A stretch of 64,000 bases of DNA from the NCBI GenBank assembly GCA_001792895.1, contig MARA01000002.1:1116001-1180000 (forward strand). The letters are read 5' to 3'. Source of the DNA: Lentinus brumalis. Lineage: Eukaryota; Basidiomycota; Agaricomycetes; Polyporales; Polyporaceae. Position numbers and translations under genes: made by a program. This document shows, piece after piece, positions 23,852 through 35,163 of the stretch. A model generated the notes under the pieces. It was not told the origin of the DNA, ran no database searches, and was given only the letters and a program-made list of their open reading frames with translations. Numbering within the stretch: position 1 is the first letter of the stretch; every line of letters starts with the position of its first letter.

Positions 23852-24752
23852 GTTGAGAGAAGCTGAGAAGATTGGGACTGGAGAGAGAAGGGGGGGAGGG
23901 AGAGAAGGAGAGACGGTAGAGAGGACGACAGGGAACGAAGCCGATATTTATGGGAGGATGCGGACTTGTCGCTTTGTGAGTGTAATGGATTGATAGATCT
24001 GAAAGACATGCATATGACCGCATCATGGGCTTTGTTGTAGGTTGTTGACGCGTCGCGTCTCTATTGTCGCGTTGTTACGCTCTTTGCGTCGACGTCATCG
24101 CTTGGACCGCGCTCGCTTTGCCCGTCTTGGCCACACGCACCCTCCCGATCGTCAACGACGTTGCGCCTGCGTCGGTCTCGCGGGACGAAGCAGGACGGAG
24201 CCCGCGGTGGCCCGCATCGACGCCCTGCGCGCTCTCACGCCTCGTCTTCGGACTCAATCGTCCTCAATCGTCCTCAATCAGCTCCTTCTTGCCCGCGCTT
24301 CCCCCGACACGCCGCAACGGCCTTGCACGCATACATCCTGCGCATCACTATTGTCAACGTTACGTTCAAGGGTCACAGTGAAGTGGAAGCGCAAGGCACC
24401 CGCAGGCTGCAGTGCAAGACCATGCGTTACGATGGCCACGTTTGCTTCTCTTACTCGCAATGGAAGGACAGAAGGCGGCGATCTGAGCGTTGATGAAATA
24501 CGCCGTATTTTTTTCTCTTCTTCCACCTTCGAGCTTCGAGACTGGGCCGCAGTCGTCTCCATAGTGCTTTGTATGTCATGCTACCCTGGTAGCGGCGACC
24601 TTTGATTTGAGGCGAGAGACGGTGTGAGCATGGTGGACGAGTCAGAGGGCCGTATGTCATAGATCTCGCGCACGGATCTGGAGTGCAAATCGGGAGGGCG
24701 CGTTGCTCGACAACTTCAAGATCTGCGCTTGCTCCTCCCTCTCGTCCAGCCG
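23852..24752. other. Divergent promoter region between Argonaute and HIS4
   Basis: About 900 bp with no supported gene. A pyrimidine-rich strand lies just upstream of the Argonaute ATG. At 24250-24285 the decamer TCGTCCTCAA repeats roughly three times. Plus-strand frames at 24042-24605 overlap in several phases and look accidental. Confidence 0.5.
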
Positions 24753-27418
24753 ATGTCCGTCTTCCTGCCTCTCGTCGACACCGACCTCGGCGACGACGCG
24801 CTCCTCAGCGCCCTCGCCCGCGTCGGGCCACTCGTCCTGTCCTCGTCGCAAAGCTCCGCCGCACTCCCGCAGAATGCTACCCGGTACATTTTCGTCGATA
24901 CCGACTCGTCCCTGAGCACGGACGAGGTCATCTCCCTTCTGGACCAAGGCGCAGAGAAGGTCATCTTGCCTCTCGCGCTCGCAAAGGAGGTGATAGGCGT
25001 TGTCCCGCCGGAGAGGATCCTGCTGCTCCTCGATGTCGCAAACGTCTCCGCCGTCTCGGACAGGATCCGCAGCGGGGTGTCCGGCGTGCTCATCAAGACC
25101 CCCTCCATCGACGTAGACTTCATTGGCTCCTTCTCGCGCTTCTTCGCGGGTTCATCTGTCCATGTCCTCCCAGCGGCCGTCCCAGAGCCTCCGTCGCGAT
25201 CGACCATCCGTGCACTTCAGGGCGCGAACACTGCCCTAGTCATCCCCACTTCTCTCCTCACTCTTTCTCCCACCGACAGCAAGCAGATCAACGTCGCCGA
25301 TGCCTTCCTCGCCCACATCTCCTCCGATCGCCCGGACGGCCTCTTCCCCACCGTTGTCTCATCCTTCCCGGATGGCGGCCGTACCCTGGGGCTCGTATAC
25401 TCCTCATATGACTCAGTCAGAGAGAGCATAGTGACAGGGAAGGGGTTTACCAGTCGCGTAAGCATGGGCTCTGGCGCAAAGGCGAGACCTCCGGTGCGAC
25501 GCAGGACGTAGTGCGCATCTGTTTGGACTGCGACGCTGATGCCCTCGAATTCTCCGTCGTCCAGAACGGCGCGGGGTTCTGTCACCTCGAGCGGGCGTCC
25601 TGCTTCGGGACCGGGCAGTTCACGGGCCTCGCGGCACTCGAGCGGACGCTGCAATCTCGACTGGTGTCCGCGCCGGAGGGCTCCTACACTCGGAGACTCT
25701 TCGAAGATCCCGAGCTGCTGCGCTCCAAGATCATGGAGGAGGCTGATGAGCTGTGCCGTGCACAGACGACAGAGGAAGTTGCCTTCGAAGCCGCTGACCT
25801 GTTCTACTTCGCGCTCACCCGGTGCGTAGCCGCGGGGGTCAGTATCTCCGACGTCGAACGTTCACTCGACCGGAAGGCCAAGAAGGTTACACGCCGCGCG
25901 GGCAATGCCAAACCCCAGTGGTCGCAGAAGGTCTCATCTACTGGCGAATCATCAACTGCGCAGAGCGCGACGAACACGCACCCTGCCGAAGCACCGAAAC
26001 CTGCTGCTGCACCCGAAACTGTATCTGCGTCGAACGCAGATGCCCCAATTAGTATGCGCAGCTACGACCTCTCCAAGGCAAGCGAGAGCGAGAGGGCCCA
26101 GCTTCTCCGCAGGCCCGTGCTCAAGTCGGACGAGATGATCGCGAAGGTGAAGCCCATCGTCGATGAGGTCAGGCAACGCGGCGACGCGGCAGTCCTCGAG
26201 TTTACGGCGAAGTTCGACAAGGCGCAGCTGTCTTCCGCAATCATCCGGCCGCCATTCGAGACGACAGAGCTCCCAGACGACGTACGCCAAGCGATCGACG
26301 TCGCATACGCGAACATCTACAAGTTCCATGCTGCACAGGCCGCGCAGGATGAGCTCAAGGTTGAGACTATGCCGGGCGTCGTGTGCTCACGTTTCGCGCG
26401 CCCCATTGCGCGGGTCGGCCTGTATGTGCCCGGCGGGACCGCCATCCTCCCGTCCACCGCGCTCATGCTCGGCATCCCCGCGCAAGTCGCCGGATGCAAG
26501 GAGGTCGTGCTCGCGACCCCGCCCAGGCCAGATGGCAGCATCTCTCCAGAGGTCATGTACGTCGCGCAGCTGGTCGGAGCGTCCGCCATACTCAAGGCAG
26601 GTGGTGCGCAAGCCGTCGCGGCACTCGCATACGGGACGGAGACGGTGCCGAAGGTCGACAAAATCTTTGGCCCAGGCAACCAGTGGGTGACCGCGGCGAA
26701 GATGCTTGTCCAGAACGACACAGACGCGCTCGTCGCGATCGACATGCCCGCGGGTCCCTCCGAGGTGCTAGTCATCGCCGACCAGACGTGCAACCCTGCG
26801 TTCGTCGCCGCGGACCTCCTCTCGCAGGCCGAGCACGGCGTCGACTCGCAGGTCGTGCTCGTCACCGTGAACCTCTCGGACGCGCGCATCGCGGAGATCG
26901 AGGGCGAGGTCGACAAGCAGGCCCGGGCGCTGTCCCGTGTCGATATCCTGCGCCAGTCGATCCCCAAAAGCATCATCGTCAAGACGCACTCTGTGCAGGA
27001 GGCACTAGCGTTCTCGAACGACTACGCACCGGAGCACTTGATTCTCCACCTCGAAAATGCGCCCGCTGCAGTCGCTGCGGTAGACAACGCAGGGAGCGTC
27101 TTCGTCGGACCATACTCGCCCGAAAGGTATGATATGCGTTTGCTTGCTGTTTGCGCGCGTCGATGTCTTATCTTGCATGTTCGCAGCTGCGGCGACTACG
27201 CCTCGGGCACGAACCACACTCTTCCGACGAACGGCTACGCAAGGCAGTTCAGCGGAGTGAACACGCTGTCGTTCCAAAAGCACATCACCTCGCAGGAGGT
27301 AACTGCAGACGGTCTCAAGGGTCTCGGTCCTGTCGTGGCCACCCTCGCCGACTGCGAAGGGCTGGGTGCCCATGCAAATGCAGTCCGCATCCGACTTCAG
27401 GCTCTCGCGCAGGCTTAA
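24753..27418 (+). CDS. HIS4: Trifunctional histidine biosynthesis protein (PRA-CH / PRA-PH / histidinol dehydrogenase), apparent frameshift
   Basis: Catalyses steps 2, 3 and the last two steps (9, 10) of histidine synthesis. The N-terminal ~250 residues are the HisI/HisE-linked fungal region. Next come the cyclohydrolase (HGLWRKGETSGAT, RICLDCDADALEF, GFCHLERASCFG), the pyrophosphohydrolase (SYTRRLFEDPELLRSKIMEE, EADELC, AADLFYFAL) and histidinol dehydrogenase (GLYVPGGTAILPSTALML, GAQAVAALAYGTE, GPGNQWVTAAK, AEHGVDSQV, SCGDYASGTNHTLPT). A single intron 27127-27186 interrupts the last domain. It is 60 nt, in frame and stop-free. The frame breaks once: VTGKG is read in one frame and GVYQSRKHGLW in the next, with one base missing at 25440-25446. 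Restoring one base gives 2607 nt, 868 aa. No intron explains the break. Confidence 0.95.
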
Positions 27419-27618
27419 GAAGAAATCTATGGGGTGTCTCCGTGTATCTTGCAGTATTCGACAAAAAGCTGTAGAACGTATGTAGAATAGCAGTGCATTG
27501 ATAGCAACATGACAAGTAGTATAGAATCTAAGGTCCCCTGGTATGGACGGCAGTGCCGTACCTCCCTCTCCCGATGCACCTATGAGGCAATCCAGCGAGT
27601 CACGCAGTAAGAGCCAGC

Positions 27619-29047
27619 TTAGTTGCTCCGGTAAAGAGCACGCCTTGCAGCCTTGACGACGACGGACGTGTCGGGGAAGGTGAGGTTCTCGAGGTTGATG
27701 GCATACTGAGAGGCACCTGTCAGAACGAGCTACAGAACAGCATTGAGTAAGACTCACGGGAGTGGGAACGTCAGCACCAGTGACACGCTCTACGGGGGCG
27801 TCAAGGTAGTCGAAGGCCTCGCTCTCGACAATCTGGGCGCAGATCTCGCTGCCAACACCGAACGCGGGGAAGCCACCCTCGGCAATGACGATGCTGTAAG
27901 AGGGCGTCAGAGAAAAATCACTGGTTTCCATACTGTCCTCCATACCGGTTCGTCTTCTTGACCGACGCCTTGATGGTGTCAATGTCAAGCGGGCGGATAC
28001 TGCGCAGGTTGATGACCTCCGCCTTGATACCCTCCTTCGCGAGCTCATCAGCCGCCTCCAAGCTGTGGGTGACCATCTTGCTGTGCGCAACAATGGTGAT
28101 ATCGCTGCCCTCGCGCTCGACCTTTGCTTTGCCGATGGGCAAGAGGAAGCCGTCCGACATCGCCTCCGAGGACATGGGGAACGTAACACCGTAGAGCAGC
28201 TCGTTCTCGAGGAACACGACGGGGTTGGGGTCGCGGATGGCCGACTGTAGATATAGCGTGAGTTTGTGCCCAAATCGGCGTCAACACGTGAGGTATGCGC
28301 TGACCTTGAGCAGACCCTTGCAGTCCTCCGCGCTCCAGGGACTGACGACCTTCAGGCCGGGTATCTGACCATACCAAGCGGCGTAATCTTGCGAGTGCTG
28401 AGCAGCGACGCCGGCAGCAGCACCGTTGGGACCACGGAAGACGATGGGACAAGGGAGGACACCGCCGGACATGTAATGTGTCTTCGCGCAGAGTTGACAA
28501 TCTGGTCAATTGCCTGCATTGCAAAGTTGAAGGTCATGAACTCGCAACTAAGATCGCGTCAGCCAGATGTATGCGAGGTGCATCGGGGATGCGGCAGGTG
28601 AACTCACATGGGACGAAGGCCACCGAACGCAGAGCCGATAGCGAGACCAGTGAAACCCATCTCGGTAATGGGTGTGTCAACGACGCGCCTCTCGCCGAAC
28701 TTGTCGAGAAGGCCTTTCGTGACCTGGTAGATATTAGTTCACTGCGCTACCCATATCATACATGAGGCGTACCTTGTAAGCACCGTTGTACCGCGCGACC
28801 TCCTCACCAAGGATGTAGACCTTGTCGTCCCGCAGCATCTCCTCCTCCATTGCCGCGTTCAAGGCTTCACGGACGGTCATCTGCATATGTGTACATGAGT
28901 CTACGAGGTTCTAGACTTGGCGGAACGGGCATACCGTATGCTCGCTCTGCGTCGCATACCGCGTGCAAGACGGACGCCGACTGACCGCGCAGACCGGGCG
29001 TGTGCAATAGCGGGGGCGAGGCGGGAGAAGGTGGCGCGGGTGGCCAT
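27619..29047 (-). CDS. PDB1: Pyruvate dehydrogenase E1 component beta subunit, mitochondrial; two apparent frameshifts
   Basis: Beta subunit of the E1 heterotetramer that decarboxylates pyruvate with thiamine diphosphate. Seven exons: 28935-29047, 28773-28880, 28608-28723, 28305-28547, 27946-28244, 27758-27893 and 27619-27705. The first exon encodes an Arg/Ala/Ser-rich mitochondrial presequence ([20 protein letters not shown]). Conserved blocks are [106 protein letters not shown] and [17 protein letters not shown]. Two single-base gaps break it: 28483-28490 ([12 protein letters not shown]) and 28956-28963 ([13 protein letters not shown]). With both bases restored the exons sum to 1104 nt, 367 aa, exactly in frame. 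Confidence 0.95.
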
Positions 29048-29279
29048 GGCTTTTGTTGGGCGTCGAGGGAGGGAGAGGGGAGGGAGGAGGGTGTGTCGTC
29101 GCTGCCCAAGATTTTGGATGGGAGTGGTGAGGTGGCTGAGCTCGGACGCGCTCGGGACGCGCACAGATTTGCTGAGCGCCCGTGTCACGCCCCAAAGTTT
29201 GTCGGCCCACTCGCATCGCACGACCGTGTCGTCGTCGTCCTCTTCGCGCTCGTCGTTCCGTACGTTGTCCTTGTCCGAC

Positions 29280-30277
29280 ATGGCAGCAAGACCGACCGTG
29301 CTCTTGACCGGCGCGTCGAAGTGCATACAACGCCCATTGCTCCATCGTCGATCCCTACTGACGCCTGATCTCTGATCACAGAGGTTTGGGTCTGGCTATC
29401 GCCAGGATCCTCCTCGAGACGTTCAACGCGAACGTCGTCGCGTTGTCACGTACGAGAGGGCCTGACTTGCAGAGTCTCGTAGACTCCCACAAGGATGCTC
29501 TGTTGGCGGTGGAATGCGATGTGTACGTATCTCTCATCTCTTGCTCCGCTCCAGCATCCTCAGCGCAGAGGAGTGTAGTACCGACGCTGCTGCCGTTGAC
29601 ACCGCTGTATCCCGGGGTCTCGAGAAATACAAGTCCATTGATGGTGTTATCCTGAATGCCGGAGTGCTCGAACCGCTGGGCAACATCGTATCGAAGGACG
29701 TCAGCCTTGACCAGTGGAAACAACACTTCGACGTCAACTTCTTCTCCCTCGTGTCAGCTCTCAGAGCCACGGTCCCGGAGCTGCGCAAGAGTCCTCACGG
29801 CGGCCGCGTGGTCTTCGTGAGCTCTGGTGCTGCAACCGGCAACACTCCGACATGGGGACCGTACAACGCAGGTAAAGCAGCCATGAACAGTTTGTGCAGG
29901 TGCGTCAGCGGTTGGTCCTCCTAACGACAATAATGGTGACCGTGCTGTGAAGGACCATCGCTGTGGAGGAGCCCGACGTCACGTTTGTCGCCGTGCGCCC
30001 TGGCATGGTCAATACCCCCGTAAATGACGATACTCCTCTTCTACTCAGCAATGGCTTATATCGACCCTAGATGCAAGCTCTAGTCCGTGAGAAGGGCGCC
30101 TCGACCATGCCTGCTGCAACGCTCAAGAAGTTCACCGATGCCTTTGAGCAAAACAAGCTGGTGGCACCCGAGGACGCAGGCCATGTCGCTGCCGCGCTTG
30201 CTCTCAGGGCGCCCCGCTCTCTTACCGGCCAGTTCGTCAGTTGGGATGCCGAAGAGTGCAAGCCTTTCCGCCGTTAG
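29280..30277 (+). CDS. Short-chain dehydrogenase/reductase, copy 1 (benzil-reductase/IRC24-like)
   Basis: NAD(P)-dependent oxidoreductase of the classical SDR fold. Exons 29280-29320, 29382-29522, 29579-29899, 29953-30019 and 30071-30277 give 777 nt and 258 aa. Motifs: cofactor site TGASKGLGLAIA (split by intron 1), LNAGVLEP for the NAG motif, catalytic Ser in FVSSGAATG and the YNAGKAAMN Y-x-x-x-K. It resembles yeast YIR035C/YIR036C (sepiapterin/benzil reductase type). The substrate is unknown. A paralogue with the same exon pattern follows 700 bp downstream. It diverges from PDB1, whose start is only 232 bp away, so the two share a compact promoter. Confidence 0.88.
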
Positions 30278-30985
30278 CTGAGGCTCATGAAGAGGTTAGT
30301 AGCCGCTGTCTCAATACTTGGCGCTACCTACTGACAAAGTGCGTGTCGGTAGGATTGGAGATGTCGCTCGCAGTGTACGTTTGAACGGAATTGGATGTAA
30401 CAGGCTAGCAGCTTGGCGGTTAGGGTGAAACGAAGATAATGTGGACGAAGGTTGCCGGTCCCTCGTCGCCTCACGGCGGCCTCACCTGCGATCTACCACC
30501 ACCGACTGTCTGCGCACCATGAGCAATGCGTGATCTGGCCAGCACTTGACATTGGAACGTTCACCGAAGCACTTGCAAGCGTGATCCTACCATTGACATT
30601 TTTTTCCACTACACCATGCAAAGTACATCGGCACTTGGGAGTCCAGCTACATACAACTTCCTTGCTGCGGGTCTCGTGGAGGACAACACAGAATCAAGGA
30701 CTGTGCAAGGTTATTCCACAGTAGTAAAGTAAGTACATTAAGATTGGGAACTTCGAGCAAGCATGATTACGGAGTTTCTAGAACATTCGCCCACAAGTAA
30801 CCACCGCACCACAGATCTGGAAGATCAATCGATCAATCCCGGAACGCAGGGAATTGGCTGTAGATTTTCAGATGAAGGTGATTGCGTTTTCGTTCTTGTG
30901 CTACATAGTACTAACCTCACTCCTCCCTTCATCAGTCTCATTCCTTTCTATAGCCAACGTTCTGCACACGAACTTCATACTGAGC
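30278..30985. other. Intergenic region between the tandem dehydrogenases, no gene seen
   Basis: No supported frame. Should contain the 3' end of copy 1 and the promoter of copy 2. I see no remnant of a third copy. Confidence 0.5.
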
Positions 30986-31996
30986 ATGGCCACCAAACCG
31001 ACCGTTTTCTTGACTGGGGCATCCAGGTACGTCACGCCATAGACGTTCGTGTACTCACCGATGGCAATGGAAGTAATCTTGTCATCACAGGGGGCTGGGT
31101 CTTGCGATCGCCAAGATTCTCCTGGAAGACTTCAACGCCAACCTCGCGACTTATTCCCGTACCACTACGCCGGAACTTCAAAGCCTGGCTGATGCTCACA
31201 CGGACTCGTTCCTCGTCCTTCGAGGGGATGTGTATGTGTCTCGCCCTCTCGCGCATATCATGTTCTCATGGCACATAATGATACAGTACAAACGCTGCAG
31301 GTGTGCAAACTGCCATTGCTCGCACAGTTGAGAAGTTTGGGTCACTCGACAGCGTCATCCTGAACGCCGGTGTCCTCGAACCTTTCGGAAAGGTCGACTC
31401 CGACGTCACCATCGAACAGTGGAAGGAACTCTTCGACATCAACTTCTTTTCACTTGTGATAGCGATCCGAGCTGCCCTTCCTCACCTCCGGAAGAGCGCT
31501 TTCGGCGGGCGAGTAGTGTTCATGAGCTCCGGAGCTGCTGTCGGCCACATTCCCGCTTGGGCGCCCTACAACGCATCCAAAGCCGCCATGAACAGTCTCT
31601 GCGGGTAAGTCCCATTCGTGCACCCCACAATCTACATCCTCATTTGTACCAATCAGGACACTAGCTGCTGAAGAGCCTCAGGTGACATTTGTGGCTATCG
31701 AACCTGGCGTCGTCGAGACGGACGTGAGTTGTCCCTGCAACGTAATGATATGAAGAGCATGTCGCTCATGGATCTGAATATAGATGCAAACGGCTATCCG
31801 CAGCAAGGCGGGCGGCCATATGCCTCCGGAGGCACACAAGTACTTCTTGGACAGCTACGAGCAAGGCCAGCTGGCGAAACCCGAGGATCCGGGCTATGTC
31901 ACCGCGGCGTTGGCGATAAAGGCGCCAAAGTCCCTCTCGGGCAAGTTCGTCAGTTACGATGATGACAACTGCAAAGAGTTCCGGCTACGCAAGTGA
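30986..31996 (+). CDS. Short-chain dehydrogenase/reductase, copy 2 (tandem paralogue)
   Basis: Exons 30986-31026, 31091-31231, 31287-31604, 31657-31723 and 31784-31996 sum to 780 nt, 259 aa. Exon 1 (41 nt), exon 2 (141 nt) and exon 4 (67 nt) are the same size as in copy 1, and introns sit at the same codons. Motifs: TGASRGLGLAIA, LNAGVLEPFG, catalytic Ser in FMSSGAAVG and YNASKAAMN. The two copies differ most at the C-terminal substrate-loop and tail (KAGGHMPPEAHKYFL versus EKGASTMPAATLKKF), so they may have different substrates. Intact frame throughout. Confidence 0.88.
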
Positions 31997-32237
31997 GGGC
32001 GACGAACGGCAGCATTAATCAAAAGGCCCGAGCCAAGACGTCGCGGCGGTGGCACGCCTAGGGCTATGTATGTATTTAGATGACAGACAGCCGAATCGAG
32101 CAATGACGTTAACATAAACTCTGCGATCCACGCCTTGGATCCGGGCGAGACTGACAGCCATTGAGCGGATGGGCTTGGCTCGACTATATATACGCCTCTA
32201 CGTGCACGAGCTGACGGTCGACCCACTCCTGGACGAC

Positions 32238-33514
32238 ATGGCCGAACAAACAACGACGGTGAGAGTACCCGTCGTTGCGTCCAGTGAACCAGCGTAGCTG
32301 ACTGAAACCGCAGGACAGAGCGAAATGCGATCGCATCGATATTCACCATCACATATTCCCAGCATCCATCGGGAAAGCGGCACTGAGTGCCAAAGCGGGG
32401 TGGGAGACACCGAAGGAGAACCTGCCATGGTCACCACAAGTAAGCCTGCGGGCTATGGACCAGCTCTCAGTCAAGACTGCGGTGTTGTCCTTCCCTGCCG
32501 GGATCCCCAGCGGTCCCGTAGGCGAGCCTAACCGTCGGGAGGCACGGGAGTTCAACCAATTGGCATCCCGCATATGTGCAGAATACCCAGGGAGATTCGC
32601 GTTCTTCGCATGCACGCCTAATCTCCTGGATGTAGAGGGTGAGCGGCCCACCGGCTCACTGAACATTCATTGCCTCCACAGTGCTCAGTGATATCTCACA
32701 GGAGCCCTGGCGGAGATGAATTTCGCGCTAGATGAGCTCAAGGCCTGCGGTGTTTCCCTCTCGTCGTCCTATGGCGAAGGTGTTGATGCCAGTAAGTCGA
32801 TTTCCATCCACGGCTGTACTGAATCTCATCAGTATCTTGCAGAATACATAGGAGATGATGTATTCGACCCCATCTGGGAAGCACTTGACAAGCGGTCTGC
32901 TGTGGTCTTCCTCCACGGCGCTCAGATACCTTCGTCCACGCCCTATCCGCACCCTTTCCTCGGTATCCCGGTCGTTGAGGTGGGTCCCTTGGAGGGTCTC
33001 ATATGATATGCTCTCTAACCCTCTCACCCTCTGCCAGGTTCCGAATGAGACTTTCAAGGCCGCTGCACACCTTGTGGTCACGGGCAAGAAGCGTCGCTTC
33101 CCCAATGTCAATATCATTCTAGCGCATCTCGGAGGCAGCACACCCTTCCTCGCTGCGCGCGTCGCCGCTCTCTCCAGACACATGGGCTGTCCGCTGACGC
33201 ATGAAGAAATCCTTGACGACTTCAAGAGTTTCTACTTTGACACAGCGCTCAGTAGTCATGCAACAACACTTGCTGCGATGAAGAGCTTCGTCGGCGCGGA
33301 CCGCATCCTTTTCGGCACGGACTTTCCAGGTACGGGACGCGGGGCTATCATTCATGCTTGAGTTGATGAATTCTCGTTTGTCATGGGCTCGGTAGCTGTC
33401 AGCATCGAGACTGTCGAGTGGTACACCAAGAATGCCGAAGAGTTCTACGCCGACGACCGCGACCTTCGGGAGCGGATCATGCATGGGAATGCGAAGGCTT
33501 TGCTGCGCCTATGA
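32238..33514 (+). CDS. Amidohydrolase-2 family protein, copy 1 (ACMSD/6-MSA decarboxylase-like)
   Basis: Metal-dependent TIM-barrel hydrolase or decarboxylase of the amidohydrolase_2 family. Exons 32238-32258, 32314-32638, 32702-32791, 32843-32979, 33038-33329 and 33396-33514 sum to 984 nt, 327 aa. Metal site: IDIHHHIFP (HxH), the strand end IILAHLGGS (third His) and LFGTDFP (Asp). Other blocks are EYPGRFAFFA, FLHGAQIPSSTPYPHPFLG and FKSFYFDTALS. Relatives decarboxylate aromatic or muconate acids (2-amino-3-carboxymuconate semialdehyde, gamma-resorcylate, 6-methylsalicylate). The substrate here cannot be read from sequence. No signal peptide, so probably cytosolic. Follows SDR copy 2 by 240 bp. 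Confidence 0.85.
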
Positions 33515-33686
33515 TGGCCCAGAAGACTCGTAGACGCTTACCGAAAATACGTACTTCTGAATAACATGCTGACCGTATGAACTTCGGGCTCGGGGCAATT
33601 GTGGGAATACATTGAGATTGGTGAGTGCATAAAATAAGTTCGTAGCTCGGAAAGATCGAGCAGAACACTCCTCACACGACGACAAC

Positions 33687-34901
33687 ATGGCTCTCGGTGA
33701 CACTGTGACGCAGGTCAATTCTCCGCGAAGTCATTTATGTCCGCGATACTTACTCGACCACAGGCACCACGCCTGAAAAGAATTGACGTGCACCACCACA
33801 ACTTCCCTTCGGACTTCGGAACATTGTACGAGCATAGCCCACTTGGATACAAGCTACCAGAAGAGAACCTCCCTTGGTCGCCGGAGAAGAGTCTCCAGGC
33901 CATGGACGAGCTCGGCATCGACATTGCTGTCCTATCGCTCCCGGACGGCTGGCCCATTGCGGGTAAGGCAAACCAGCGATCCGCAGATATATGCAAGCAA
34001 TACCCTGGGCGATTTGGTTTCTTCGCCAGCTTGCCTGACCTCCGAAACACCGAAGGTGAGGAGCGCCTCCTACTTATTATCCGGCCCCGGTCTGACCCTC
34101 ACCACTTACATGCGCACGCAGATGCCCTCAAGGAACTCGCACATGCCCTGGATGACCTCCAAGCGAACGGCATCTCCTTAGTGTCCTCGTATGGCTATGG
34201 TGCCGAGGCCAGTAAGTAATCCACGCAAAGACCGACCTGCCGAGATGACACGTTGACCGCCCCATGCCTGGCCGCAGAATACATCGGAGACGACGCCTTC
34301 GACCCTATCTGGGCCGAGCTCGACAGGCGCGGCGCAACTGTCTTCCTCCATGGGGCCCAAACGCCCTCCTCCACGCCCTACCCGCACCCCTTCCTCGGCA
34401 TTCCGGTGACAGAGGTGCCCAACGAGACATACAAAGCAGCCGCGCACCTCGTCGTGACCGGGAAGAAGCGGAGATACCCGAATGTGAAGATCATCCTGTC
34501 GCACCTCGGGGGCAGCACCATGTGGCTCGCGCCGCGGGTCGCCGTGCTGTCTGCGTACATGGGCTCGTCGTTGACGCCTGAAGAGATAATCGAAGACTTC
34601 AAGACGTTCTACTTCGATACGGCGCTGGCGACCAACGAGACGACGCTCACCGCTGCGGAGACGTTCGTCAGCCATGACCGCGTACTGTTCGGGACTGACT
34701 ATTGTGGTACGCTCTCTCGCTACTCCAAGTGCGCCGCTACCTACTGATGGCCTGGGAACGTCAGCGGTTACGCCGTCCATGGCAGCCTGGTACAAGAAAC
34801 AGCTTGAGCAGTTCTACGCTGATAAGCCGGATAGGCTCCAGGACATTATGTCTGGCAACGCATTGAAGCTCATGCCCGAGCTGGCCAATATGAGCTCCTG
34901 A
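33687..34901 (+). CDS. Amidohydrolase-2 family protein, copy 2 (tandem paralogue)
   Basis: Exons 33687-33713, 33764-34055, 34122-34211, 34278-34706 and 34765-34901 give 975 nt, 324 aa. Motifs: IDVHHHNFP, IILSHLGGS, LFGTDYC and the same FLHGAQTPSSTPYPHPFLG. Start at 33687 (MALGDTVTQ) is preferred over the ATG at 33737 because it reproduces the short first exon of copy 1. Exon 4 (429 nt) equals exons 4 plus 5 of copy 1 (137 + 292), so the copies differ by exactly one intron. About 170 bp separate it from copy 1. Confidence 0.85.
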
Positions 34902-35163
34902 GGCCTGCAACAATGGTATCGATTGAATGTCACAATCTAGTAGCTATAGAGTTCAAGTTCCTCATACACTCTAGGGAATCAGACTCTCTAGCCTCGCCCG
35001 TTAGGTAGTTCTCGTAGTTCGTGCGAAGAACGATAGATGTACGACTGTGGCACGGGTAACGATACATTAGATGGTAATTAGGGTATCTGTACCCAAGCGT
35101 CGAGCTCATAACGTGTATCGTGGCTGCAGGGGCGCCGCAGCGCATATCGTAATGACGAATAAG

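Noticed and set aside
24042..24605. Plus-strand frame of 187 codons between Argonaute and HIS4
   Set aside because: Overlapped by two other plus-strand frames and one minus-strand frame, Arg/Ser-rich in all, and located where divergent promoters are expected.
24753..29047. Calling HIS4 and PDB1 pseudogenes
   Set aside because: All domains, catalytic motifs and splice sites are intact apart from single missing bases at G/C runs, and other essential genes show the same defect. A sequencing cause is more likely.
29280..34901. Bacterial operon or horizontal-transfer origin of the SDR/amidohydrolase cluster
   Set aside because: Each gene has its own introns with the same style as neighbours; no base-composition change at the borders.
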